This document shows, in pieces, positions 9,141-17,540 of a DNA stretch of 64,000 nt (within the stretch, counting starts at the first letter, position 1; each line of letters begins with the position of its first letter). Origin of the DNA: Thermoproteota archaeon (GTDB taxonomy: Archaea; Thermoproteota; Thermoprotei_A; Sulfolobales; NBVN01); contig JAUQPH010000001.1 in assembly GCA_030550455.1 (NCBI GenBank), forward strand, positions 190,259 through 254,258. Reading direction: 5' to 3'. The position numbers and the translations under genes are program-made. Below the pieces are notes generated by a model, which was not told where the DNA came from, did no database searches, and saw nothing but the letters and a program-made list of their open reading frames with translations.

Positions 9141-9570
9141 ATGAATCTGTCTATAGCTCCTATTAGTACGTTGTTATCTAAGATATCAAGTGTCTCTGGT
9201 TTTAGCGAAGCATATGTTTCGCTTCTAACTTTAAGCTCATGTTTTTACAGCCTTCTCTTTAGAAAAGCTCAAGAGCGGGGGTTAAAGATAGCATTCATAA
9301 ACCCGAGGAAGATATCATTCACTAAGACGGCTAGGGCAGAGTACTCTACTGCTCTAAATGCAGATTCACAAGCAATAGAGACTTCGTCTTTTGTAAAAGT
9401 TTCTAAGTTGTTTTAGCTACTATGAGTACTTGGAGGATGCATCCTGCCTCAGTGACGACTGGGTAGCCGCTAGCGGTGGGAGGATGCACCTACCTCTCGA
9501 GGTTGGCTCTGTAGTGCCTGCTGATGTAGCTCCCGACGACCCTGCGGTAGGTGAGCAGGAAGTGAGGTAG
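9141..9570 (+). pseudogene. Decayed 3' part of a TnpB / IS605 OrfB gene
   Basis: Two overlapping frames read as a broken TnpB C-terminus. Frame one (9141-9416) contains SSCFYSLLFRKAQERGLKI followed by AFINPRKIS, which resembles the TnpB segment FxxxLxYKAxxxGxxVxxVNPRxTS just before the zinc finger. The zinc-finger cysteines are gone and ALNAD follows. Frame two (9418-9570) continues with LYYEYLEDASC and a proline-rich tail to TAG at 9568. Only the C-terminal third is present, with at least one frameshift. No matching TnpA or clear ends were found. The assignment is by eye and moderate. Confidence 0.45.
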
Positions 9571-9988
9571 GAGTCCGTGACTACAATACCCAAGATACTC
9601 AAGAACACCTGGCGAAACCAAATAAACAACACGGCAACCACATTACAGCACGTACTAACTTACTCCTGGGATACACAAGACGTGGGAGTCTAGTGGTCAC
9701 TCCGGGTGTCTCCAAACAAAACGAGAACCCGAGCAGAGCCCGGGGAGAAAAGAAATGAGGCAGTGACATCAGCTAATACAAACCCGCACAGGAGCTGAAC
9801 CCCTGACTCGGGCTTGAGTCTGCTTTAACTCGATAATAATCGGCTACGCGAGGATTTCTCAGTGTTCAACTCTTGAAAGCTACTTACTCTGAAGTTAGTA
9901 CACAAACGTGATAAGGCGTATAGAGTAGAGCCAGCATCTTATATCTCGCGAAAAGTTTATAATTACTCAGGTAAGCTATCTTTATGGT
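9571..9988. other. Gene-free stretch before tRNA-Phe
   Basis: No convincing gene. The frame of the TnpB relic stays open for about 50 codons after its TAG at 9568, so this may be older transposon sequence or its end. GAGCCCGGGG near 9733 and CCCC..TGACTCGGGCTT near 9808 could pair over about 80 bases to form a structured RNA or a terminator; this is suggestive only. Confidence 0.3.
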
Positions 9989-10073
9989 GCCGCCGTAGCT
10001 CAGCCTGGGAGAGCACCCGGCTGAAGGTCTCCGGGAGACCGGGGTGTCGGGGGTTCAAATCCCCCCGGCGGCA
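9989..10073 (+). tRNA. tRNA-Phe (GAA) with an 11-nt intron
   Basis: Acceptor GCCGCCG/CGGCGGC, D arm GCTC/GAGC, anticodon stem CCCGG and T arm GGGGG-TTCAAAT-CCCCC fold as a standard cloverleaf once 11 nt (GTCTCCGGGAG, after CTGAAG) are removed from the anticodon loop. That leaves loop CTGAAGA with anticodon GAA and 3' stem CCGGG. The intron is after position 37, the canonical archaeal site, though sequence identity at the junction makes its exact phase ambiguous by one base. Discriminator A; CCA is not encoded. Confidence 0.93.
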
Positions 10074-10566
10074 CTTTTACGCATAAAATCTCGACTCTAC
10101 TCAAGTACCCAGCCTCTACTAATCCATCGGGACAGCGGATCCTCTTGTCTCTACATAAAAGCGTCACGACTACCTCCTCGATAGCGTTCACATCGATTAC
10201 ACTCAATATAGGCTGAAGGGCTCCATAGTCACACGCGTAAAGAGTGAAAGCATATAAATGCGTGAAACTAGACTTCTCTCTAAGTGGCGGGTATTCAGCA
10301 TCCGCTGCTACTACTTCTACAATCCCTGAATGTCTATATTTACGCCTTAACTCTTTTAGAGACATAAAGCTAATATCCAACCCTACGTAGATTTCTGGCT
10401 TTATGCGTAAACATTTGAGTAAGTAGTCGTAGAGAAGCCCGATCCCGCAACCTACATCGAGAACTCTACCCTTAGGCCTAGTTTTAATAGCGACAGCGTA
10501 CTTAGCTAGTTGCTCGCTACCGTAAAGCTCTCCATAGGATCTTGCTATGGTGTCGTAGTATTTCAT
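10000..10566 (-). CDS. Class I SAM-dependent methyltransferase, C-terminus antisense to tRNA-Phe
   Basis: From the ATG at 10566 the protein has 188 residues and starts MKYYDTIARSYGELYG, a common opening for UbiE-like methyltransferases. Motif I is VLDVGCGIGLLYDYL, followed by YVGLDIS and a VVAADAEYPPL acidic motif. The substrate is unknown. The frame runs to 10000, through most of the tRNA-Phe gene on the other strand, so the last ~25 residues (GGFEPPTPRS...) are antisense tRNA. Either the gene has lost its own stop or the tail is tolerated. The frame is also open upstream to 10755, which I attribute to chance overlap with the next gene. Confidence 0.75.
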   Translation of the reverse strand: MKYYDTIARSYGELYGSEQLAKYAVAIKTRPKGRVLDVGCGIGLLYDYLLKCLRIKPEIYVGLDISFMSLKELRRKYRHSGIVEVVAADAEYPPLREKSSFTHLYAFTLYACDYGALQPILSVIDVNAIEEVVVTLLCRDKRIRCPDGLVEAGYLSRVEILCVKVPPGGFEPPTPRSPGDLQPGALPG

Positions 10567-10655
10567 TGTCAAGTACTTTACGGAAGTAGGAGTACGGTTT
10601 ACATGCTTCGATGACGTAATCTTACTCAAGCAGTACTCCACCATTCTCAATGCCT

Positions 10656-10931
10656 TCAAAACGCTTTGAAAGCTACGTAAACTAAGTTGAAGACCGCTAT
10701 CCAAGAGATGAACGTAATTGATAAATAGAAGAATATTCCCTCTCGAATCGAGCACTTAGACCTCGATATCCAAGAGGCAGGTAAGTGAGCGAAAAAAGGA
10801 GAAGTTAAATAGAGAGCTACTGTAGCATAGTGAACTACGTCTGATGACCAGTATATGGCTAGCAATGAAAGGCTAGCCAGTAAAACCCCAGTGGCGGCTC
10901 CCACTATAGCCTTAGATGATGCGCAGTCCAA
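10656..10931 (-). CDS. Small hypothetical membrane protein
   Basis: A 91-residue protein with three or four hydrophobic stretches (residues 8-27, 33-50 and 67-90) and a short basic loop SRSKCSIREG. No family recognised. It lies about 90 bp upstream of the methyltransferase on the same strand and could be co-transcribed. Hydrophobic pattern and an ATG start are the only support. Confidence 0.5.
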   Translation of the reverse strand: MDCASSKAIVGAATGVLLASLSLLAIYWSSDVVHYATVALYLTSPFFAHLPASWISRSKCSIREGIFFYLSITFISWIAVFNLVYVAFKAF

Positions 10932-11084
10932 AGCTTAAGCACCTGACTCTCAGCCTACTTCTGATTTCCTTAAGGAATACTTATAAGTCTTATCCTGCTA
11001 CATCTCGTTGAGCTCTCAAAAAACCTTTAGCAAGCTACAAGCGCAGGTAAGTACGAATGTGGCTTTAAACTAGAAACGGTGTGA

Positions 11085-11327
11085 TTACGAATATTTAAGT
11101 CTCACTAAGTATAACTGCTTATAGAAAACCCTTAATGCGTCATACGCATTCTTCAAGCCGGTAGATAGGTCCTCTAGAGCTCTTGCTTTTTCCATGTCCC
11201 TCGATACCCTGCTTTCGGATATAGCGTGCCTTAAGTCATCTTCTAAGGCTTCCATATCCCTCAGTAAAGACTCTACTTCGTTAGCTATTCTATCTATTCT
11301 AGCCATAAGGTGCCTCTCAAGTGGCAT
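11085..11327 (-). CDS. Small coiled-coil hypothetical protein
   Basis: An 80-residue, highly charged, helical protein with heptad-like spacing (RIDRIANEVESLLRDMEALEDDL), so probably a coiled coil. No family recognised. A second in-frame ATG at residue 8 (11306) is an equally good start. It lies alone between two unrelated genes. Confidence 0.55.
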   Translation of the reverse strand: MPLERHLMARIDRIANEVESLLRDMEALEDDLRHAISESRVSRDMEKARALEDLSTGLKNAYDALRVFYKQLYLVRLKYS

Positions 11328-11469
11328 ACTCGAGCTCCAACTTTATGACTTAAGCAGTAGCTAATTTAAAGAACTCGGTAAAACAAGCTAAGTCTTAGCT
11401 CTCAAAAGAAAGCTCTCAAGCTGTAAAGCTATTTTCGGTTTTAAGACTCTTGCTAGTGGGAGAACAAGT

Positions 11470-12012
11470 ATGCTAGCTGTAGCTGAATTCTCTGGACTTT
11501 GTCGAGGAAACCCGGTGAGAATCTCTAGAGATCTGGAGACAGTGAGCGGTCGCATAGTGTCCTACGACCCCGGAACGGGTGTAGTTATTGGCACATTCAA
11601 AGTCGACATTCTAGACGTTCGCGACCTTGAGAACAAGAAGAAGTTATTTATGGAGCATATACTTAAGGACGTATCTGACTGTAGGCTCTGGGTCAAGATA
11701 GTCTTAAGCTCGGAATTGTGTGCTCGTTTTCGCAAAATAAGCACCATCCGATTGTCTTCGAGAACATCTGAAGCCCTAATAGTTAAGCTGAAGAATTATG
11801 TTTATGCTCTTTGGTGCCGAAGTGGAGCCCGCACCGCTAGGTTAACGGTCTTATCTGACGTCGCTAGCTGGCGCCCTGGAGAGCTCACAGAAATAGTGTG
11901 CTCCTGCGAGAAGATGCCGAAGCTATTCGACGATATTAGGGAGGACCTGATGATGGTAGTGGAAGGCACTCAGGAGACAGCTTGGAACAGGAGAACGTCC
12001 AAAGCAAGCTAG
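11470..12012 (+). CDS. Hypothetical protein
   Basis: A 180-residue soluble protein with five cysteines; the C-terminal pair is in EIVCSCEKMPKLFDD. Residues 14-50 look like a small beta-barrel (PVRISRDLETVSGRIVSYD). No family recognised. GTGGGAG about eight bases upstream of the ATG at 11470 is a possible ribosome-binding site. It is convergent with taw1. Confidence 0.55.
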   Translation: MLAVAEFSGLCRGNPVRISRDLETVSGRIVSYDPGTGVVIGTFKVDILDVRDLENKKKLFMEHILKDVSDCRLWVKIVLSSELCARFRKISTIRLSSRTSEALIVKLKNYVYALWCRSGARTARLTVLSDVASWRPGELTEIVCSCEKMPKLFDDIREDLMMVVEGTQETAWNRRTSKAS

Positions 12013-12081
12013 CTCGAACCTCGAGTGGACCATTAGGTAGAAACAGGATTTAAGCTTGTTTAAGTGCTTATCAGTGAGAGC

Positions 12082-13149
12082 TTACTTGTATTCCTCTACG
12101 TATTTCTCTCCTTCTACGTCTTTTTCCTCCCACGCCTTCGGGCAACCCTTTCCGTACCTTACTACCGGCCCCTCCAACCTCGTCAGTAATGCTACTCTAG
12201 AGGGCCTAGAGCTAGAGACTAGCTTGTAACTAGTTGCCTTAGCTAACTTCTCAGCAAACTCCATTACCTCCTCGTAGCTCGGCATACTACTCCTGGAAAG
12301 CCTACCTATAGATGCTCCAACATGCATGTATGCCTTAATTTCTACGAAAGTTGGGTTTGCTATGTCGATGAGCTTAGCGAAACCACCGACGTCCTCACTT
12401 CTCATGTTATAGCCCTTTATCATGGTAAACCTAATCACCGTTCTAGTGCTAAGTGATTGAAGAAGTTCTAGTGTTTGGAGAGTGAGCCTCCAAAGATTAG
12501 CTCCGGCAGGTCTATTAAACTCTCGATACATTTCCTCGTTCCACGTTTCAAGTGAAACATAGAGCTGTGTAGGTTCTTCCTCGAGGTTAGATAATACATC
12601 CGGTCTAACGCCCCTAGTCACAAGAAAAGTCGTTAACCCCTTCCTATGGAAAACCTCGATTAGCTCCCCAAGCCTTGGGTAGAGAGTAGACTCACCGGTA
12701 AGTGAGATAGCGACGTGCTTAGGGTCTATAGCTTCCCTATACATCTCTCTCGACGTCCTCTTGGCATAGCCACTAACGGTTCTCCGATGCTCTAGAATGG
12801 CCATCTCAGCTAAAAACTCCGGGTCTTCAACGTAGGGCAACCTTATGAGTTCTGGACCTTCTAAACCATAGTCGAAAGGCCTCGCTCTCCAGCAGTGGAG
12901 ACAGGAATTCCAGCACCACGATACTGCTGGACTAAACTGAATGCATCGATGCGATTCTATTCCGTAAAAGCGGCATTTATAACAGAACTTATTGTAGACT
13001 AGCGCGTTGTGAACCCACAGGCATTTCTTAACAGCGGCGTGGCTACCTATTAAGTGGTATCCCTGCTTTTTAAGCGTATTGAACATCTTGGTTAGAGGAT
13101 CGACCCAGTCTACCTGATCTCTAAACACCATGTCTGTTAAGCTACCCAA
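12082..13149 (-). CDS. taw1: Taw1 / TYW1 4-demethylwyosine synthase (radical SAM)
   Basis: A 355-residue radical SAM enzyme that, in its family, converts N1-methylguanosine 37 of tRNA-Phe to 4-demethylwyosine using pyruvate. The radical SAM cluster cysteines are C79, C83 and C86 in CWNSCLHCW. A second cluster is suggested by C43, C56, C59 and C69. SLTGESTLYPRLGELI is characteristic of Taw1. Archaeal Taw1 lacks the flavodoxin domain of eukaryotic TYW1, matching this length. The gene lies 2 kb from the tRNA-Phe gene, its only known substrate. M1 or M7 could be the start. Confidence 0.93.
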   Translation of the reverse strand: MGSLTDMVFRDQVDWVDPLTKMFNTLKKQGYHLIGSHAAVKKCLWVHNALVYNKFCYKCRFYGIESHRCIQFSPAVSWCWNSCLHCWRARPFDYGLEGPELIRLPYVEDPEFLAEMAILEHRRTVSGYAKRTSREMYREAIDPKHVAISLTGESTLYPRLGELIEVFHRKGLTTFLVTRGVRPDVLSNLEEEPTQLYVSLETWNEEMYREFNRPAGANLWRLTLQTLELLQSLSTRTVIRFTMIKGYNMRSEDVGGFAKLIDIANPTFVEIKAYMHVGASIGRLSRSSMPSYEEVMEFAEKLAKATSYKLVSSSRPSRVALLTRLEGPVVRYGKGCPKAWEEKDVEGEKYVEEYK

Positions 13150-13367
13150 CGTACTCGCTTTTTAAAGAATATATACTGCGACTCGAACAAGCTATTTGAT
13201 GCTCGCGACCTCTTATTCTCCCAAAGGTCGGGCATTGTTATAGAGAATGAGATCTTGAATTACCGATTAGCTCGAATCTTCTCGAAACATTCTGAAAAGT
13301 TCTTTAAGTGGTTTAAGTTTAGACTCTTCTGGCTTATATATGCTTTTGTCGATAGGTACGTGCTAAA

Positions 13368-13377
13368 AAAATATATA
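13368..13377 (+). promoter_or_regulatory. TATA-like box for the AbrB-PhoU gene
   Basis: AAATATATAC lies about 36 bp upstream of the ATG at 13411 and sets the start of the next gene at that codon, against a frame open back to 13255. Confidence 0.5.
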
Positions 13378-13410
13378 CCTAGCTCTGTATGGATCTGTTT
13401 GGGTGCTAAT

Positions 13411-14454
13411 ATGAGAGAAGTTAGGAGAGTGCAAAAGTTCGGTAAATCGACCTTAATGGTCTCTCTCCCCGCGGAGTGGGTTAAGCTAGTCGGGTTACGC
13501 CCAGGTGACCCGGTCTCTATAGACATACTAGAAGATAATTCCGTTAGGGTATCTCCTCTTTCAGCAGGTAAGCAGAGCAAGGTGTTCTCGACATCTATCA
13601 ACGTAAGTAGGAATGCCTCAGAGTCTCTTTTAGGTAGAGTGATATACGCCCTATACTTACTGGGGGTCGATAGAATCGAGGTTTTAAGTGAGGAAAGTGT
13701 TATGCCTGAAAACCTACTTAGATCTTTGAGGAATATAGCTAAAACTTTGATAGGCGTGGAGATAACCGAGTACTCCCCGAGTAGGATCGTGCTTCAGATA
13801 CTTATTGACTCCAGTAAGTACTCAGCTACAGCGGTAATCAATAGAATGTTAGAGCTAGTTCGGTCAATGTTTGAGTATATCGAGACTTACGTAGCCTCAG
13901 GAGCCATACATCTGCTACAAGAAGTCCAAGAACTAGAGGTAGAAGTCGACAGACTTAATGCTCTAATCGTGAGGCAGTTAGTTGACTTAATAAAGCATAA
14001 GGGGCTAGCGAAGCAGTTGGGAGTTGGGGACACTCTAGCAACAGAGTACAGAAGCATAGCGAAATCCCTTGAGGAAGCAGCAGATGCGCTATCTGAGATA
14101 GCTATCATATTACAGGAACGCGGCCCAACGTTACTAGAGAAAATGAGGAAAGAGATAAGTGTCTTAAGCGAGTGCATCGACATGGCCGTACTAATAATAG
14201 ATAGAATTATTAAGACGCTAAACCACGAAGACCTAACTCTTGCTAACGAGCTACTAGACCTAGTAGCTGAGTACAGAGGGCACTTTAAGAAATACGCAGA
14301 CCTCATGTATAAGACGCTCGGGTTAGATGAGATGTACCTCAGCATAAAAGACATGCTCGAGAGATTCGCTGTAGCTGGAAAGTCTCTCGAATCGATAGCA
14401 GAAAGCGTGTTTGATATAAACGTGTGGAAATCTCCCGAATCAGTAAAGCTCTAG
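13411..14454 (+). CDS. AbrB-domain plus PhoU-domain regulator (phosphate uptake regulator-like)
   Basis: A 347-residue protein. Residues 1-45 are a SpoVT/AbrB swapped-hairpin DNA-binding domain (VQKFGKSTLMVSLPAEWVK, then LRPGDPVSI). The remainder is helical with two PhoU-type three-helix repeats (for example LLEKMRKEISVLSECIDMAV and EYRGHFKKYADLMYKTLGL). The architecture is common in archaea, where such proteins are annotated as phosphate uptake regulators; no pst or phosphate gene is nearby, so the target is open. Confidence 0.85.
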   Translation: MREVRRVQKFGKSTLMVSLPAEWVKLVGLRPGDPVSIDILEDNSVRVSPLSAGKQSKVFSTSINVSRNASESLLGRVIYALYLLGVDRIEVLSEESVMPENLLRSLRNIAKTLIGVEITEYSPSRIVLQILIDSSKYSATAVINRMLELVRSMFEYIETYVASGAIHLLQEVQELEVEVDRLNALIVRQLVDLIKHKGLAKQLGVGDTLATEYRSIAKSLEEAADALSEIAIILQERGPTLLEKMRKEISVLSECIDMAVLIIDRIIKTLNHEDLTLANELLDLVAEYRGHFKKYADLMYKTLGLDEMYLSIKDMLERFAVAGKSLESIAESVFDINVWKSPESVKL

Positions 14455-14504
14455 AGCAATAAGAGACGAAAGTTTAATACTCCAAAACGCGACCTAACCC
14501 TGGT

Positions 14505-14579
14505 GGCTCCGGTAGCTCAGCGGGGTAGAGCGCGGGGCTGTGGACCCCGAGGTCCCGGGTTCAAGTCCCGGCCGGAGCC
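14505..14579 (+). tRNA. tRNA-His (GTG)
   Basis: Acceptor GCTCCGG/CCGGAGC, D arm GCTC/GAGC, anticodon arm CGGGG-CTGTGGA-CCCCG with anticodon GTG, and T arm CCGGG-TTCAAGT-CCCGG. A G at 14505 before the acceptor and a C discriminator at 14579 supply the G-1:C73 pair that defines tRNA-His. No intron; CCA is not encoded. Confidence 0.97.
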
Positions 14580-14976
14580 CCATTCTCTACTGGTTTCTGC
14601 GATAGGTTATCCATGATTACGTTAATGTGTTAATGTATGCTGGTGCTTACGTAGTATTTGCGCTATGGTGTTTAAAGCATTGAAAGTAGCATTTCGAGAA
14701 ATATGTAAACCTTAGACTTCTTAACGTCGGCAGTGCCGTGAAGCGCTGGATTGTGCTGATACTTAATAATTTTAACTACAGTAAGCACTTAACGCTGTTT
14801 CCTCGAGCATGCGATGCTATGTGCGGATTTCTAGGTGTGGTTCATTATTGTGAAGCAATTACGTAGTTACGCACACTATGTCGGTTGCTACAGTTGCTCA
14901 TTGAAGCTCGTTGGTTTAATGCCTCGGTCTTGGTCCTGCTTGATTTAGTTAAAAGTTTGTTTGAGCGTATGTCGTA
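14580..14976. other. Gene-free stretch after tRNA-His
   Basis: No supported gene. A 42-codon frame from GTG 14738 to TAG 14864 has some coding-like composition but no recognisable family and no clear ribosome-binding site. It may be a relic or chance. Confidence 0.4.
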
Positions 14977-16128
14977 GTGAGCAAGGTGGTGTTGAAAGAT
15001 CGAAGAATGCCTGTAGAGGGGATTATGAAGTTAAGCTACAGGGGTTTGAAGGAGTTCTTTAAGTCAGATCTCGCTCAACTCGCGAGTAGAGCTTCCAGGC
15101 TTTTGAGGTTAGTAGAGTTAATTAATAGCTCTACTTCATCTCCACTAACATTGAAAATAGTAATGGGTGTTATCGGTAAGGACACTATCGGTCACAGCAG
15201 AAGTATACAAAAACTCTTCAAGGACTTCCTTGGGATAGAGTGCTCGGGTTGTCGCGAGGCAATAGCTAGACTGTCTAAGGGAATACCTTTTTCTCAGGCT
15301 AGTAGCTCTGTGAAGCTTGTGTTTAGAGGGTCGGAGTGGTTGAACGTATTAATCGTTCTGGAGAGACTGCTTCGAGAGTCTTTAAAAAATGCTGGTGTTC
15401 TTGAGGTCGATGAGAGCTACCTAGATAGTCTAGCTGAGAGAGACTATTCTACACTTGCGGGCAACCCCCTCAAGGCATTTAGTATACTGAGAGGCTTTTA
15501 CACGGCCTCACACAAGGTATTGCCACAATATAGTCCATACGCTTTCTTTATTTGGTCTCTTAGGGCAGTCCCAAAGTTCGCTATCGAGAAGCTTGTGGGA
15601 AGCGAAGTTATGAAGTCTATGCGAGCCTTCAATATCGAAGTCAGAGAGCTATTGCCGTGTGTAAAGGATGAGTACTCACTAGTTTCACACACTCCTGGGT
15701 CTGTGGGCGACATGCTCGCTTCAGCCATAGAATTGGTTTACAAGCTTCACGAGCTGGGGGCACCGTATAGTTCGAGGTACTTAAAGATAAGAGACGAAAT
15801 GGTGATATACCTAAGCTTCGCTGTACCAGTTACTGGCTCTGTAGTAGAGTTGTTGGATGTCGAAAGAGAGTTCGACCTAGTGTCTAACCTCCTGTTAATT
15901 AATGGAAACACTATAAGGGATTATGGAGACTTTAAGGTGGTTAAACTGAGAGTTAGGACTGAAAAGCCTGCCGAGAGCGTCATAGTTAAGGGAAAGAAGC
16001 TGAGTGCTACTACGTTTTTGAAGGGTTTATCACCCTACCTCGTTCTTAGACTAGGAAAACTCGAGGACTTTATAGAGAGTGAAGCGGCTGTGGAGTTCGA
16101 TTTAACAGTGTATGTAAAGTCAAGATAG
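14977..16128 (+). CDS. Uncharacterised protein leading the Cas4-like/SfsA operon
   Basis: A 383-residue soluble protein that I do not recognise. It begins with a basic helical region (residues 15-50), has a CSGC pair near residue 90, and ends with a beta-rich part (residues 290-383). No membrane segment, Walker motif or obvious nuclease motif is seen. The GTG start at 14977 follows about 35 bp after an AT-rich TTAAAAGTTTG. The Cas4-like gene begins 12 bp after its stop, so the three genes to 17540 are probably one transcript, suggesting a shared role in DNA processing. Confidence 0.75.
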   Translation: MSKVVLKDRRMPVEGIMKLSYRGLKEFFKSDLAQLASRASRLLRLVELINSSTSSPLTLKIVMGVIGKDTIGHSRSIQKLFKDFLGIECSGCREAIARLSKGIPFSQASSSVKLVFRGSEWLNVLIVLERLLRESLKNAGVLEVDESYLDSLAERDYSTLAGNPLKAFSILRGFYTASHKVLPQYSPYAFFIWSLRAVPKFAIEKLVGSEVMKSMRAFNIEVRELLPCVKDEYSLVSHTPGSVGDMLASAIELVYKLHELGAPYSSRYLKIRDEMVIYLSFAVPVTGSVVELLDVEREFDLVSNLLLINGNTIRDYGDFKVVKLRVRTEKPAESVIVKGKKLSATTFLKGLSPYLVLRLGKLEDFIESEAAVEFDLTVYVKSR

Positions 16129-16140
16129 TGGGGTAAGTCG

Positions 16141-16773
16141 ATGAGTTACTCTACGATAGATATCGTGCTCCTCATGTACTCATATGCTAGGGCTGAAAGG
16201 GAGAAGCATAAGAGAGAGAAGGGGGTTATCTGGGTAACAGACTTGGTTAGATGCCCCCTCAAGCTAGTGTTCGAAGAGCGATACCCCGAGCTCGCGCTAC
16301 AAGAAATCTTTAAGCCCAGTCTAATGATAGGTAACCTACTTCACCGAGGTCTTGAGAGCTTATTGAAGGATCTAGTTCAAGCTCAAGGTTTTACTGTTGA
16401 AACTGAAGTAGAGGTATCTAAAGACGTCGTATTGGATGACGGTACATCAATCTACGTCAAGGGAAGGCTTGACGCAGTCCTCAGTCGAGACCTTGAGAAA
16501 GTAGCTATAGAGGTTAAAACTTCGCGGTCTGATAGGAATATACCTCAAAAGCATCACGTAGATCAAGTTAGAGCATATAACTGGTTGACTGACTCTATTG
16601 GAACAGTGCTACTTTACATCACTCCATCAAGAATTACGCAGTTTTTTATAGAGGATAGAATGGATACTGCTGAAGTAGTGAGTAGGATCACATCTAAAAA
16701 GGCCCCAAGGTATAGCTGGGAATGTGGGTACTGCACTTACTCTGTGATGTGCCCCAATAAGATAGAGACATGA
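16141..16773 (+). CDS. Cas4-like PD-(D/E)xK exonuclease with Fe-S cluster cysteines
   Basis: A 210-residue protein with the Cas4/RecB-family layout. C34 is in VTDLVRCPLKL, a GNLLHRGLE motif follows, the catalytic core is YVKGRLDAVL with AIEVKTSRS (D then E-x-K) and QVRAY. Three cysteines cluster at the C-terminus (CGYCTYSVMC). The single N-terminal plus three C-terminal cysteines bind a 4Fe-4S cluster in Cas4. No cas genes or CRISPR repeats are in the window, so this is a solo Cas4-like nuclease. Its stop overlaps the next start (ATGA). Confidence 0.85.
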   Translation: MSYSTIDIVLLMYSYARAEREKHKREKGVIWVTDLVRCPLKLVFEERYPELALQEIFKPSLMIGNLLHRGLESLLKDLVQAQGFTVETEVEVSKDVVLDDGTSIYVKGRLDAVLSRDLEKVAIEVKTSRSDRNIPQKHHVDQVRAYNWLTDSIGTVLLYITPSRITQFFIEDRMDTAEVVSRITSKKAPRYSWECGYCTYSVMCPNKIET

Positions 16774-17540
16774 CCTACTGCCGACCCCAGGTCATAGTCT
16801 CTGAGTGGCTAGATATGGGGATGAAGCTCTTAAAAATCGACCCATTATACGAGGGAGTTCTACTAAATAGGATAGGAAGATTCGTTGTTAGTGTTAAAAT
16901 AGGTAGTGAGATAGTTTTAGCTCATAACACCAATACAGGTAGATTGCTTGACATTTTAGTGCCTGGTAGAAGAGTTTTACTTTCACGCACGGAGAGTAGA
17001 ATCAAGTACAGATTAGTTGGAGTTGAAGACGTAATAAGAGAGTGCTTTAATGTAGTAGACGTGCGCACTCAAGCGAGAGCTTTTGAAGAGTCTATCAAGC
17101 TAGGTCTGCTGCCGTACTTTAGGGAGTGCTACATTGTAAAGCGAAATCCTTCGGTTGGCCGGAGTAGGCTGGACTACTTGCTTAGGTGCGGTAGTAGTGA
17201 CGTCTTTGTAGAAACTAAGAGTGCTATTATGAGAGGACCTAGGGGTGAAGCTATGTATCCCGACTGCGAAACGAGTAGAGGGAGAAGGCATATAGCGGTA
17301 CTAGCAGAACTAGCGTCTAGTGGGATAGCTGCTTACCTAGTCTTTGTATCAGCTGTGTGTTCAGCTAAATGCTTTAGACCAAATGAAGGAGGAGACAAAG
17401 AGATACCGAGGCTTCTCCACGAGGCCATGGGGAGAGGGGTTATAGTAAAAAGCATTTCTATCTATATGAACGATAGTGGAGAAGTATTCCTCAGCGATCC
17501 AGATGTTCCTCTCTGCTTAGGGGACGACTTACAGCTTTAA
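16770..17540 (+). CDS. sfsA: SfsA family nuclease-like protein
   Basis: A 256-residue SfsA homologue: LLNRIGRFVVSVKIGSE, then HNTNTGRLLDILVPG, the nuclease-like RSRLDYLLRCG, VFVETKS and YPDCETSRGRRHI. The family has an OB-like N-terminal domain and a PD-(D/E)xK-type core; E. coli SfsA binds DNA and was first linked to sugar fermentation, but its real role is unsettled. ATG 16770 overlaps the cas4-like stop, which supports this start over internal ATGs at 16815 and 16821. Convergent with the HAD gene, with a 12-bp overlap. Confidence 0.88.
   Translation: MTYCRPQVIVSEWLDMGMKLLKIDPLYEGVLLNRIGRFVVSVKIGSEIVLAHNTNTGRLLDILVPGRRVLLSRTESRIKYRLVGVEDVIRECFNVVDVRTQARAFEESIKLGLLPYFRECYIVKRNPSVGRSRLDYLLRCGSSDVFVETKSAIMRGPRGEAMYPDCETSRGRRHIAVLAELASSGIAAYLVFVSAVCSAKCFRPNEGGDKEIPRLLHEAMGRGVIVKSISIYMNDSGEVFLSDPDVPLCLGDDLQL

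Noticed and set aside
9420-9641. 73-codon minus-strand frame over the first TnpB relic
   Set aside because: It is the antisense of the plus-strand TnpB tail and has no protein-like motif.
10567-10755. N-terminal extension of the methyltransferase
   Set aside because: No similarity to the family start, and it overlaps the small membrane protein gene on the same strand in another frame.
13255-13410. N-terminal extension of the AbrB-PhoU protein
   Set aside because: The AbrB domain starts at the ATG at 13411 and a TATA-like box at 13368-13377 lies inside the extension.
16141-16773. Cas4-like gene as sign of a CRISPR-Cas locus
   Set aside because: No cas1, cas2 or other cas genes and no repeat-spacer array anywhere in the window.
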